17,004 nt of DNA from Actinomycetes bacterium. GTDB taxonomy: Bacteria; Actinomycetota; Acidimicrobiia; Acidimicrobiales; Ilumatobacteraceae. The notes under the pieces are model-generated. The model did not search any database. It was not told the DNA's origin and was given only the letters and a program-made list of their open reading frames with translations. Below, in pieces: positions 1 to 6,245 of the stretch. Within the stretch, counting starts at the first letter, position 1. Each line of letters begins with the position of its first letter. A program made the translations under genes and the position numbers. The stretch is from assembly GCA_023417265.1 (NCBI GenBank), contig JAEZFY010000162.1:1-17004 (forward strand). Reading direction: 5' to 3'.

Positions 1-1
1 C

Positions 2-1276
2 ACCCAGGTCACCCCCGGCGTCACCGGGCCCGCCGCCGCAGCGGCAGCTACCACGGTCGTCGCCGGCACCACCCCGCGGGTCGACCCGTACCGCCAGGCG
101 GGGCCGACCGCCGCCCACCCTCCGATCGCCGGGGCGCCCACCACCGCGCTCCCGGCCCGCGGCCCGGCCGACATGTCGCACTACCCGCCCGGCGCCTCGC
201 CCGAGGCGCGCTACTACCAGGACAGCAACTCGCGCACGGGGTGGTACGCGCTCGCCGCGTTCATCGCCCTGATCGCGCTCGCCGCCGGTGGCGTGCTGCT
301 CTACCAGGGCCTCACCAAGGAGAACGAGCGCACGTCGGAAGGCGTCACGCTCGCCAATTACGTCGGGCGGCCGATCACCGAAGCCGTCCAGGAACTGCAG
401 GCGCTCGGGCTCACCACGGTGGCCACACCGCGCGCCAACCCGCTCGTCGGCGAAGAGATCGTCTACGAAACCAACCCGGCGGCCGGGGTGGTGGTGCCGC
501 GCGACACACCCGTCGAGCTGATCTACAACCCGACGCAGACGCTTGTCACCGTGCCGAGCGTCGAGAACCTCGACCTCGCCACCGCCCAGGCGCGCCTCAC
601 CGAAGCCGGCTTCCAGAACCAGGTGGTGTCGGAGGAGAACGAAGAAGTCGCCGAAGGCCACGTGATTCGCACCGAACCGCCGGCCGGCGAGTCGGTGCGC
701 CAGGACACCGTCATCACGATCGTCGTCTCGGGCGGGCCGGGCACCGTGTTCATCCCCGCCGACATCATCAACACCCCGGCCACCAGCGCCCAGGCGCGGC
801 TCGAATCGGCCGACTTCGGGCTCGAGGTGACGATCCGCTTCCAGCCCGACGACGCGATCCCCGCCGACACCGTGATCGCCACCGACCCCCCGGTCAACAC
901 CCGGGTCGAGCGCGGCCAGCTCGTCACGCTGATCGTCAGCTCCGGGCCGGGCCAGTCGCGGGTACCGGTCCTGATCGGGCAGAGCGAGGCGTCGGCCCGC
1001 AACGTGCTCAGCGCCTCCGACCTCGAGGTCAACGTCACCTACGTCGAGGTCCGCCCCGGGCACCCCAGCGACGGCACGGTCACCGAGCAGTCGCCGCTCG
1101 CCGGGCAGATGGTCAACAAGGGCACGGTCGTCAACATCGTCGTCGCCCAAGCCACCGAAGCGGTGACCACCACGCTCCCGCCGACCACCACGACCACCAC
1201 CACGACCGTCCCGGCCACAACGACCACCGTCGCCGCCCCCACCACACCCCCACCCGGCACCACCCCCGCCCCGTAA
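2..1276 (+). CDS. pknB: PknB-like Ser/Thr kinase, C-terminal part (TM plus four PASTA domains), 5' end outside window
   Basis: The frame is open from the left edge, so only the C-terminal 424 residues are here and the kinase domain would lie upstream. Visible are an Ala/Pro/Thr-rich juxtamembrane stretch, one TM helix (about 240-315, GWYALAAFIALIALAAGG) and four PASTA repeats (about 345-530, 540-735, 740-950, 955-1145), each with the typical late motif such as TNPAAGVVVPRDT or TEPPAGESVRQDT. PASTA repeats outside the membrane bind muropeptides or beta-lactams in the PknB/StkP family, and the cytoplasmic kinase phosphorylates division and wall-synthesis proteins. The protein ends in a roughly 40-residue Thr/Pro tail with about 20 Thr, whereas mycobacterial PknB stops soon after PASTA4. 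The following pabA and crgA support PknB identity. The kinase activity itself cannot be seen in this window. Confidence 0.88.
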   Translation, partial: TQVTPGVTGPAAAAAATTVVAGTTPRVDPYRQAGPTAAHPPIAGAPTTALPARGPADMSHYPPGASPEARYYQDSNSRTGWYALAAFIALIALAAGGVLLYQGLTKENERTSEGVTLANYVGRPITEAVQELQALGLTTVATPRANPLVGEEIVYETNPAAGVVVPRDTPVELIYNPTQTLVTVPSVENLDLATAQARLTEAGFQNQVVSEENEEVAEGHVIRTEPPAGESVRQDTVITIVVSGGPGTVFIPADIINTPATSAQARLESADFGLEVTIRFQPDDAIPADTVIATDPPVNTRVERGQLVTLIVSSGPGQSRVPVLIGQSEASARNVLSASDLEVNVTYVEVRPGHPSDGTVTEQSPLAGQMVNKGTVVNIVVAQATEAVTTTLPPTTTTTTTTVPATTTTVAAPTTPPPGTTPAP

Positions 1277-1341
1277 CCGCCGGCCGCGCGCGAGTGCCGG
1301 GCGGCGCGCTATCCGTTGCTCAGGTCGGTGGCGGCCGCTCG

Positions 1342-1347
1342 TAGGCT
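1342..1347 (+). promoter_or_regulatory. Predicted -10 element (TAGGCT) of pabA, leaderless type
   Basis: TAGGCT fits the actinobacterial -10 pattern TANNNT and ends six bases before the GTG start of pabA. Transcription would then begin at or very near the start codon, leaving no room for a Shine-Dalgarno site. No convincing -35 is seen. Confidence 0.55.
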
Positions 1348-1353
1348 CCGGGG

Positions 1354-1944
1354 GTGCCGCGGATACTGGTGATCGACTCGTACGACTCGTTCGTCTACAA
1401 CCTCGTCCAGTACCTCGGTGAGCTCGGCGCCGAACCGATCGTGCACCGCAACGACGCACTGACGGTCGACGCGGCACTCGACCTGCAGCCCGACGGTGTG
1501 CTCCTGTCGCCCGGGCCGGGCCGTCCCGAGGACGCCGGCATCATCTGCGCCGCGATCCCCGCCTTCGCCGAACGCGGCGTCCCCGTGTTCGGGGTGTGCC
1601 TCGGCCATCAGGCGATCGGGCACGTGTTCGGCGCCGCCGTGGTGCGCGCCCCGGAGCTGATGCACGGCAAGACGTCACCCGTCGAGCACCACGGCGAAGG
1701 CGTGTTCGCCGGCCTGCCGTCACCGCTCACGGCGACCCGCTACCACTCGCTCGTGCTCGACCCGGCCACCCTGCCCGACGAACTGGCCGTCACCGCCCGC
1801 ACCGCCGACGGCACGGTGATGGGCGTACGCCACCGCACGCTGCCGATCGAAGGCGTGCAATTCCACCCCGAGAGCATCCTCACCGGGTGCGGGCACGACC
1901 TGCTGCGCAACTTCCTCGACGCCACCGCCACGCGCACGTCGTAA
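1354..1944 (+). CDS. pabA: Glutamine amidotransferase subunit of aminodeoxychorismate/anthranilate synthase
   Basis: This is a 196-residue class I glutamine amidotransferase, full length for the PabA/TrpG family. It hydrolyses glutamine and passes ammonia to the chorismate-binding partner (PabB or TrpE) for folate or tryptophan synthesis in the cytosol. The N-terminal ILVIDSYDSFVYNLVQYL motif is diagnostic. The oxyanion region SPGPGRPEDAG (52-62), nucleophile Cys82 in GVCLGHQAIG, and His171/Glu173 in VQFHPESILTG complete the catalytic triad. The GTG start is chosen because the IDSYDSF motif begins within ten codons and a TAGGCT element lies just upstream. The partner subunit is not in the window. 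The same gene lies beside pknB in mycobacteria, where it is annotated trpG or pabA; sequence alone cannot say which partner it serves, and it may serve both. Confidence 0.93.
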   Translation: MPRILVIDSYDSFVYNLVQYLGELGAEPIVHRNDALTVDAALDLQPDGVLLSPGPGRPEDAGIICAAIPAFAERGVPVFGVCLGHQAIGHVFGAAVVRAPELMHGKTSPVEHHGEGVFAGLPSPLTATRYHSLVLDPATLPDELAVTARTADGTVMGVRHRTLPIEGVQFHPESILTGCGHDLLRNFLDATATRTS

Positions 1945-1986
1945 CCTGCGCACCCGTCCGGTCCGCGCTCGCCGAGCGCAGGCAGA

Positions 1987-1992
1987 TAGGCT
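1987..1992 (+). promoter_or_regulatory. Predicted -10 element (TAGGCT) of crgA
   Basis: The same hexamer as before pabA occurs here, ending nine bases before the crgA ATG. The expected transcription start falls within a base or two of the start codon. No Shine-Dalgarno motif lies between. Confidence 0.55.
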
Positions 1993-2001
1993 CGGTTCGT
2001 T

Positions 2002-2313
2002 ATGGCTCCACCGAAGAGGAAGACCGTCGGCGGTCGCACCACCGCAAAGGGCACGCAGCCCGGCGACGTGCGGCGGGTGCCCGTCAACGAGGAGCTCGGC
2101 GGCGTTTCGGCGTCGTCGCGGTACACCCCGCCGACGTCGCACAAGGACCAGCTGCCGGTCCCGTGGATCCCGTACCTGATGATCGCCCTGCTCGCCCTCG
2201 GCGTGGTGGCGATCATGGTCAAGAACCTCGCCTTGCAGGACAGCACGTGGCTCACCCTGGTGGGCCTCGGGTTCATCCTCGGCGGGTTGTACACCGCCAC
2301 CAAGTGGCGCTGA
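2002..2313 (+). CDS. crgA: Cell division protein CrgA
   Basis: A 103-residue protein with a charged N-terminal cytoplasmic arm, the motif SSRYTPP (about 38-44), then two TM helices (about 56-74 and 82-98) separated by a very short loop, ending in TATKWR. This matches CrgA, the small actinobacterial septation protein that binds FtsZ and FtsI/FtsQ and helps recruit or stabilise the divisome at the membrane. Family members usually have about 85-95 residues, so this one has a slightly longer N-terminal arm. The ATG start is preceded by a TAGGCT -10 and not by a ribosome-binding site. Proximity to pknB and pabA matches the conserved mycobacterial and streptomycete order near the origin. A 7-bp perfect inverted repeat begins at the stop codon. 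Confidence 0.9.
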   Translation: MAPPKRKTVGGRTTAKGTQPGDVRRVPVNEELGGVSASSRYTPPTSHKDQLPVPWIPYLMIALLALGVVAIMVKNLALQDSTWLTLVGLGFILGGLYTATKWR

Positions 2314-2327
2314 CGCCGCCGGCGTCA
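2311..2327 (+). terminator. Perfect 7-bp hairpin at the crgA stop codon
   Basis: TGACGCC (which includes the TGA stop) and GGCGTCA form a perfect 7-bp stem with a three-base GCC loop. There is no T-run after it, so it may act as an RNA-stabilising 3' hairpin or a U-less terminator. Confidence 0.35.
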
Positions 2328-2353
2328 TCGCGTTCCGCCACGCAAACGGGCGC

Positions 2354-2362
2354 TTGTCCACA
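2354..2362 (+). promoter_or_regulatory. DnaA box, TTGTCCACA
   Basis: This is an exact match to the preferred actinobacterial DnaA-binding sequence TTGTCCACA. It lies in the non-coding gap downstream of crgA, 36 bases from a second exact match on the same strand. Binding is inferred from sequence only. Confidence 0.55.
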
Positions 2363-2397
2363 CGCCGAGCGCCGACTCCCCGTTCGCCATCCCCAGC

Positions 2398-2406
2398 TTA
2401 TCCACA
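2398..2406 (+). promoter_or_regulatory. DnaA box, TTATCCACA
   Basis: This is an exact match to the general bacterial DnaA box TTATNCACA, in the same orientation as the TTGTCCACA at 2354-2362. Such AT-containing 9-mers are uncommon in DNA this GC-rich, and two in one small intergenic gap is notable. Confidence 0.55.
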
Positions 2407-2426
2407 GGCTCTGCCGCGTGGTTTTT
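2402..2426 (+). terminator. Candidate intrinsic terminator between crgA and the convergent zinc-ribbon gene
   Basis: CCAC (2402-2405) pairs with GTGG (2418-2421), with a possible inner GG/CC pairing, and is followed directly by TTTTT (2422-2426). The stem is short with an internal loop, but a T5 run is rare in this sequence and the site lies exactly between two convergent genes. It overlaps the DnaA box at 2398-2406. Confidence 0.35.
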
Positions 2427-2443
2427 CGGCGCCCGGCCGCGGA

Positions 2444-2719
2444 TCAGTCGTAGAGCGGGGCGACGACGGTCATCTCCTCCAAGCAGTGCTTGGGGGGTGG
2501 CGGATCGTCATCGGGGGCGAGCATCAACCTCAACTCCACCCCGCAGACCTCGCACCGATACCGCATGTTCACCTTGCGCAACTCGCCCGGCTCGGGCGGC
2601 GGGGCGGGCGGCGCCGAGAGCGCCTTGAGAATCGCCATCCCGCCACGCCACAGCACCACCATCAGCACCAGCCCGGCGAGAAACCAGACCACGCTGCCCA
2701 CAGATGCGGCGATCAGCAC
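2444..2719 (-). CDS. Small single-pass membrane protein with a C2HC zinc-ribbon-like tail, function unknown
   Basis: A 91-residue protein with an N-terminal TM helix (about 4-25), a Pro-rich linker (36-46) and a C-terminal module MRYRCEVCGVEL...PKHCLEEM. Cys56, Cys59, His78 and Cys79 form a CxxC...HC pattern that would bind one zinc ion like a small FmdB-type ribbon. The N-terminus probably leaves the ribbon in the cytoplasm, but topology is inferred. The start is GTG, supported by TACCCT seven bases upstream; Met52 at the ribbon itself would be a ribbon-only alternative. It lies 56 bases downstream of the thiolase on the same strand but seems to have its own promoter. I do not recognise a named family and assign no role. 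Confidence 0.75.
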   Translation of the reverse strand: MLIAASVGSVVWFLAGLVLMVVLWRGGMAILKALSAPPAPPPEPGELRKVNMRYRCEVCGVELRLMLAPDDDPPPPKHCLEEMTVVAPLYD

Positions 2720-2726
2720 GCAACTC

Positions 2727-2732
2727 AGGGTA
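2727..2732 (-). promoter_or_regulatory. Predicted -10 element (TACCCT) of the zinc-ribbon gene
   Basis: On the minus strand TACCCT ends seven bases before the GTG start at 2719. It fits TANNNT at the spacing seen at other starts in the window and supports the long form of the protein. Confidence 0.45.
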
Positions 2733-2741
2733 CCCCGTTAT

Positions 2742-2758
2742 CCCCAGACGCTGTGGGG
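2742..2758 (-). terminator. Hairpin between thiolase stop and zinc-ribbon start
   Basis: CCCCA (2742-2746) and TGGGG (2754-2758) form a 5-bp stem with a seven-base loop in the 56-base gap downstream of the thiolase. There is no T-run. The left arm also lies in TTATCCCCA (2738-2746), one mismatch from a DnaA box. Confidence 0.25.
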
Positions 2759-2775
2759 GAACCCTCAACCGCTGC

Positions 2776-3963
2776 TCAAGCCACCCGTTCGAGCAGCAGG
2801 GCGTTGGCCATCCCGCCCCCTTCACCGATCGTGGCGACCCCGTAGCGTCCGCCACTGCGGTGCAACTCGTGCACCAGCGTGGTGACGATCCGGGCCCCCG
2901 ACGCACCGAGCGGATGGCCGAGCGCAATCGCCCCACCGTTGACGTTGACCCGCTCGAGATCGACGTCGCCCGCCAACTCACGCTGCCACGCCAACACCAC
3001 CGAGGCGAACGCCTCGTTGACCTCGAACAGATCGACCTCGCCGACGGCAACCCCCGCCCGCTCGAGCAACTTGGTGGTGGCCGGAGCGCATCCGGTGAGC
3101 ATCAGCCGCGGATCGCTACCGGCGACGGCGTAACCGGCGCAGCGGGCGCGCGGGCGCAGGCCGAGCTGTTCGGCACGCGTGGCACTCATCAGCAGCACCG
3201 CCGCCGCACCGTCGCTGATCTGGCAGGCGTTGCCGGCCGTCACCCGGCCGCCCTCGAGGGCGGGACGGAACACCGGCTCGAGTCGGGCGAGGCCCTCGGG
3301 GGTGGTCGGGCGGACGCCCTCGTCGCGGCTCACCGGCGTGCCGTCGCTGCCGGCCACCGGCACGAGCTCGGCGTCGAAGCGTCCCTCGAGCACCGCCCGC
3401 TGGGCGCGGCCCTGCGAGTGGGCGGCGTACTCGTCCATGTCGGCGCGGGTGATGTCCCACCGGTCGGCGATCAGCTCGGCGGCGAGACCCTGGGCGACGA
3501 GCCCGCCGACGTCGGAGTAGCGCGCCCCGAGCCGCGGCCCGAACGGGTAGCCGTAGCGCCCGTCGGCCATCGAGGCCCCCATCGGCACCCGCGTCATCGC
3601 CTCGACACCACCCGCCACCACCACGTCATAGGCGCCGGCGGCGATGCCCTGGGCGGCGAAGTGCACGGCCTGCTGCGCTGACCCGCACTGCCGATCGACG
3701 GTGACGCCCGGCACGTGCTCGGGCCACCCGGCTGCGAGCACCGCGTTGCGGGCGACGTTGACCGCCTGCTCGCCCACCTGCATCACGCAGCCGAGCACCA
3801 CGTCGTCGACGGTGCCCGGGTCGAGATCGTTGCGCTCGACGAGCGCACACAGCAGCTCAGACACCAGATCGACCGGATGCCAGTGGCGCAAGCGACCGTC
3901 GTGCTTGCCGATCGGGGTGCGCACGGCGTCGACGATCACGACGTCGATCGGAGACCCGGCCAC
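2776..3963 (-). CDS. Acetyl-CoA acyltransferase (thiolase family)
   Basis: A 395-residue thiolase, full length for the family, catalysing thiolytic cleavage of 3-ketoacyl-CoA or the reverse condensation. The acyl-enzyme Cys93 sits in VDRQCGSAQQAV, Asn316 in NEAF (316-319) and His350 in GGAIALGHPLGASGARI. In most thiolases the last active-site loop is CxGGG with a second catalytic Cys; here it reads ATIGEGGGMANALLLE, so Gly380 stands where that Cys is expected. The GTG start at 3963 places DAVRTPIGK at residues 12-20, as usual. It is divergent from a long-chain acyl-CoA ligase across only 65 bases, which points to fatty-acid beta-oxidation or a related CoA pathway in the cytosol. The substrate cannot be set, and the missing Cys leaves the exact reaction uncertain. 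Confidence 0.88.
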   Translation of the reverse strand: MAGSPIDVVIVDAVRTPIGKHDGRLRHWHPVDLVSELLCALVERNDLDPGTVDDVVLGCVMQVGEQAVNVARNAVLAAGWPEHVPGVTVDRQCGSAQQAVHFAAQGIAAGAYDVVVAGGVEAMTRVPMGASMADGRYGYPFGPRLGARYSDVGGLVAQGLAAELIADRWDITRADMDEYAAHSQGRAQRAVLEGRFDAELVPVAGSDGTPVSRDEGVRPTTPEGLARLEPVFRPALEGGRVTAGNACQISDGAAAVLLMSATRAEQLGLRPRARCAGYAVAGSDPRLMLTGCAPATTKLLERAGVAVGEVDLFEVNEAFASVVLAWQRELAGDVDLERVNVNGGAIALGHPLGASGARIVTTLVHELHRSGGRYGVATIGEGGGMANALLLERVA

Positions 3964-3969
3964 CCGCCG

Positions 3970-3975
3970 AGTCTG
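3970..3975 (-). promoter_or_regulatory. Weak -10 candidate (CAGACT) of the thiolase gene
   Basis: On the minus strand CAGACT ends six bases before the GTG start. It fits only the relaxed form NANNNT. It lies in the 65-base divergent gap shared with the acyl-CoA ligase. Confidence 0.3.
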
Positions 3976-4016
3976 ACGCGCAGCCTCCGGCGCCGCAGAA
4001 GCGGGCGAAAACCGGC

Positions 4017-4022
4017 AACAAT
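4017..4022 (+). promoter_or_regulatory. Weak -10 candidate (AACAAT) of the acyl-CoA ligase gene
   Basis: AACAAT ends six bases before the ATG at 4029 and keeps the conserved A at position 2 and T at position 6. With the thiolase element 41 bases away on the other strand, one bound regulator could control both genes. Confidence 0.3.
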
Positions 4023-4028
4023 GGCGCG

Positions 4029-5852
4029 ATGACCCGAGCGACGATCGCCGAGGTCGAGGAGCTGGTCCGGGGCGCCACGGTGCCCACCCGCTTCGTCGAC
4101 CTGCTCAACGCCCACCCCGACAGCGTGGTCTTCCGGGCCAAGCCGGGCGGGCCCGGCACGGACGGCTGGGAGGAGTACACGATCGCCGCCGTCGCCGAGC
4201 GCGCTGGTCAGGTCGCGGCCGGGCTCCAGGCCGCCGGCGTCGAGGTCGGCGAGCGGGTGCTGCTGATGATGCGCAACCGACCCGAGTTCCACTGGCTCGA
4301 CCTCGGCGCCCAGCTCGTGCGGGCGACGCCCGTGTCGATCTACAACTCGTCGTCACCCGACGAAATCGCGTTCCTCGCCGGCGACGCCAGCGCCCGCGTG
4401 GCCATCGTCGAGGACGCCGGGTTCCTCGACCGGATCCTCGCCGTGCGCGGCGCAATCCCCACGCTCGAGCGGGTCTACGTGATGGAGGCCCCCGGCGGCG
4501 ACCTGCCCGACGGGGTCGCCCCGGCCAGCGAGCTGTACCAACACGGCACCGCCGACGTGCGCGCGCTCGCCGCCGACACCAGCCCCGACGACCTCGCCAC
4601 GCTGATCTACACCTCGGGCACCACCGGCCCACCGAAGGGCGTGATGATCTCGCAGTACAACGCGATCTACGCGTCCGAGATCATCCGCCTCGCGCTCGAG
4701 CGCGACAAGGAGGACATGCTCGGCTGGACGGTCATCTCGTACCTGCCGATGGCGCACATCGCCGAGCGAGTCGTCAGCCACTACAACGGGTTGATCTTCG
4801 GTCCGCTGGTGACGTCGTGCCCCGACATGAACCAGCTCAGCGCCTACCTCGCCGAGGTACGCCCGCAGCTGTTCGTCGGTGTCCCGCGGGTGTGGGAGAA
4901 GATCTACGCCGGCGTCAACGCCGTGCTCTCCGGCGACCCCGAGCGGGCCGCCCAGTTCAACGACGGCATCGCCGAAGCGATCGCGCTCAACCGGCTCGAG
5001 CTCGAACGCCCGCTCACCGAGGACGAGCAGGCCACCCGCGAGTTCCTCGACGCAGTCGCCTTCGCGATGGTGCGCGGCGTGATCGGCCTCGACCGGGTCG
5101 AAGTCGCGGTCGCCACCGCAGCGCCGATCCCAGCCCCGATGATCGAGTGGTTCAACGCCATCGGCGTGCCGTTGTCGGAGGTGTACGGCATGTCCGAGTC
5201 GGCAGGACCGATCACGTGGTCGCCGTACCGCAACAAGCCCGGCCGGGTCGGCCAGGCGTACCCCGGTATGGAGGTGCGCATCGCCGAGGACGGCGAGGTC
5301 ATCTGCCGCGGCGGCAACGTGTTCGTCGGCTACCTCAACCAGCCCGGCAAGACCGCCGAAACCGTGATCGACGGGTGGCTCCACTCGGGCGACATCGGCG
5401 AGCTCGACGACGAGGGCTACCTGCGGATCTTCGACCGCAAGAAGGAGCTCATCATCACCTCGGGCGGCAAGAACATCAGCCCCGCCAACATCGAGGCAGC
5501 ACTGAAGATGATCCCGCTCGTCGGCCAAGCCGCGGTGATCGGCGACGGGCGCAAGTTCGTGTCGGCCCTGCTCGTGCTCGACCCCGAGGCTGCGCCCGTG
5601 TGGGCGGCCCGCCACGGCCACGAAGGCATGGCCCTCACCGAGCTCGCCCACCTCCCCGAGCTGCGCGCCGAGATCCAAACCGCCGTCGACGCGATCAACG
5701 AGCAATTCGCCCAGGTCGAGCAGGTCAAGAAGTTCCTCGTGCTCGGCGAGGAGTGGCTCCCCGACTCCGACGTGCTGACACCGACGATGAAGCTCAAGCG
5801 GCGTGGCATCCACTCGCGGTACGCCGCCCAGATCGACGCCCTCTACGACTGA
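4029..5852 (+). CDS. Long-chain fatty-acid-CoA ligase (AMP-forming, FadD/FACL type)
   Basis: A 607-residue member of the ANL adenylating superfamily that activates a carboxylic acid with ATP to an acyl-AMP and then transfers it to CoA. The ATP-binding P-loop LIYTSGTTGPPKGVMIS is at 193-208, YGMSESAGP at 386-394, GWLHSGDIGELDDEGYL at 449-465, and the hinge DRKKELIITSGGKNISP at 469-485. The C-terminal TPTMKLKRRG (584-593) contains the adenylation Lys588. The length and the GGKNISPANIE sequence fit the long-chain (FadD15-like) group rather than short- or medium-chain ligases. It has no signal peptide and is probably a peripheral inner-face membrane enzyme. It is divergent from the thiolase, and its last ten bases overlap tail-to-tail with the MarR gene. 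Chain-length specificity is inferred. Confidence 0.92.
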   Translation: MTRATIAEVEELVRGATVPTRFVDLLNAHPDSVVFRAKPGGPGTDGWEEYTIAAVAERAGQVAAGLQAAGVEVGERVLLMMRNRPEFHWLDLGAQLVRATPVSIYNSSSPDEIAFLAGDASARVAIVEDAGFLDRILAVRGAIPTLERVYVMEAPGGDLPDGVAPASELYQHGTADVRALAADTSPDDLATLIYTSGTTGPPKGVMISQYNAIYASEIIRLALERDKEDMLGWTVISYLPMAHIAERVVSHYNGLIFGPLVTSCPDMNQLSAYLAEVRPQLFVGVPRVWEKIYAGVNAVLSGDPERAAQFNDGIAEAIALNRLELERPLTEDEQATREFLDAVAFAMVRGVIGLDRVEVAVATAAPIPAPMIEWFNAIGVPLSEVYGMSESAGPITWSPYRNKPGRVGQAYPGMEVRIAEDGEVICRGGNVFVGYLNQPGKTAETVIDGWLHSGDIGELDDEGYLRIFDRKKELIITSGGKNISPANIEAALKMIPLVGQAAVIGDGRKFVSALLVLDPEAAPVWAARHGHEGMALTELAHLPELRAEIQTAVDAINEQFAQVEQVKKFLVLGEEWLPDSDVLTPTMKLKRRGIHSRYAAQIDALYD

Positions 5853-6232
5853 TCGGCCGGCCAGTACTTGTTCACCGCGCTGCGGTAGGTCTGGTTCATC
5901 GCCCGCCACAACGTGCGGCCCCGCGGGGTCAACTCGATGTCGACCGCCCGGTGGTCGCTCGGATCGCGCCCCGGGACGCGCTGCACCCAGCCCTCCTCCT
6001 CGAGCCGATCGAGGCGCCGGCTGAGCGTGGCCCGCGGGATCCCGAGCCCCGACGCGACGTCCTGCGGGCGCGCCCGTCCACCGAGTTGACGCAGCTGGGC
6101 GAGCACGTCGAACCACGCCAACGGCACCGCCCACTCGGCCTGCAGATCGGAATCGATCGCCCGCGCCACCCGGTCGACCGTCGCCCGCGTGCGCGCCCAC
6201 TCGGCCAAGCGGGCAGGGTCGAGCTGCGGCAC
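5843..6232 (-). CDS. MarR-family transcriptional regulator
   Basis: A 129-residue winged-helix protein, slightly short for MarR (usually about 140-150). Helices at about 36-50 (WFDVLAQLRQL) and the DNA-contact segment RPQDVASGLGIPRATLSRRL (55-74), followed by the wing GWVQRVPGRDPSDHRAVDIELTPRG (81-105), give the classic MarR DxR signature Asp93-His-Arg95. It would bind DNA as a dimer and respond to a small ligand or oxidant. The GTG start is 13 bases after the aminotransferase stop, so the two genes are probably co-transcribed. That makes the aminotransferase promoter, or the divergent promoter shared with the thioesterase, a likely target. The 3' end overlaps the acyl-CoA ligase end by ten bases. 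The ligand is unknown. Confidence 0.87.
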   Translation of the reverse strand: MPQLDPARLAEWARTRATVDRVARAIDSDLQAEWAVPLAWFDVLAQLRQLGGRARPQDVASGLGIPRATLSRRLDRLEEEGWVQRVPGRDPSDHRAVDIELTPRGRTLWRAMNQTYRSAVNKYWPADQS

Positions 6233-6245
6233 GGCGCGAGCCGGG

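Noticed and set aside
1190..1260. ACC/ACG triplet-rich stretch as a DNA repeat or microsatellite
   Set aside because: It is explained as coding sequence for the Thr-rich tail of the kinase, in frame up to its stop codon.
2704..3681. A 325-codon plus-strand frame opposite the thiolase
   Set aside because: It has no recognisable motif, and the thiolase on the other strand is complete with its active-site residues.
4353..6200. A 615-codon open frame on the minus strand opposite the acyl-CoA ligase
   Set aside because: It is rich in Arg, Gly, Asp and His with no motif, and lies across the ligase, whose motifs are complete. It is a GC-driven shadow frame.
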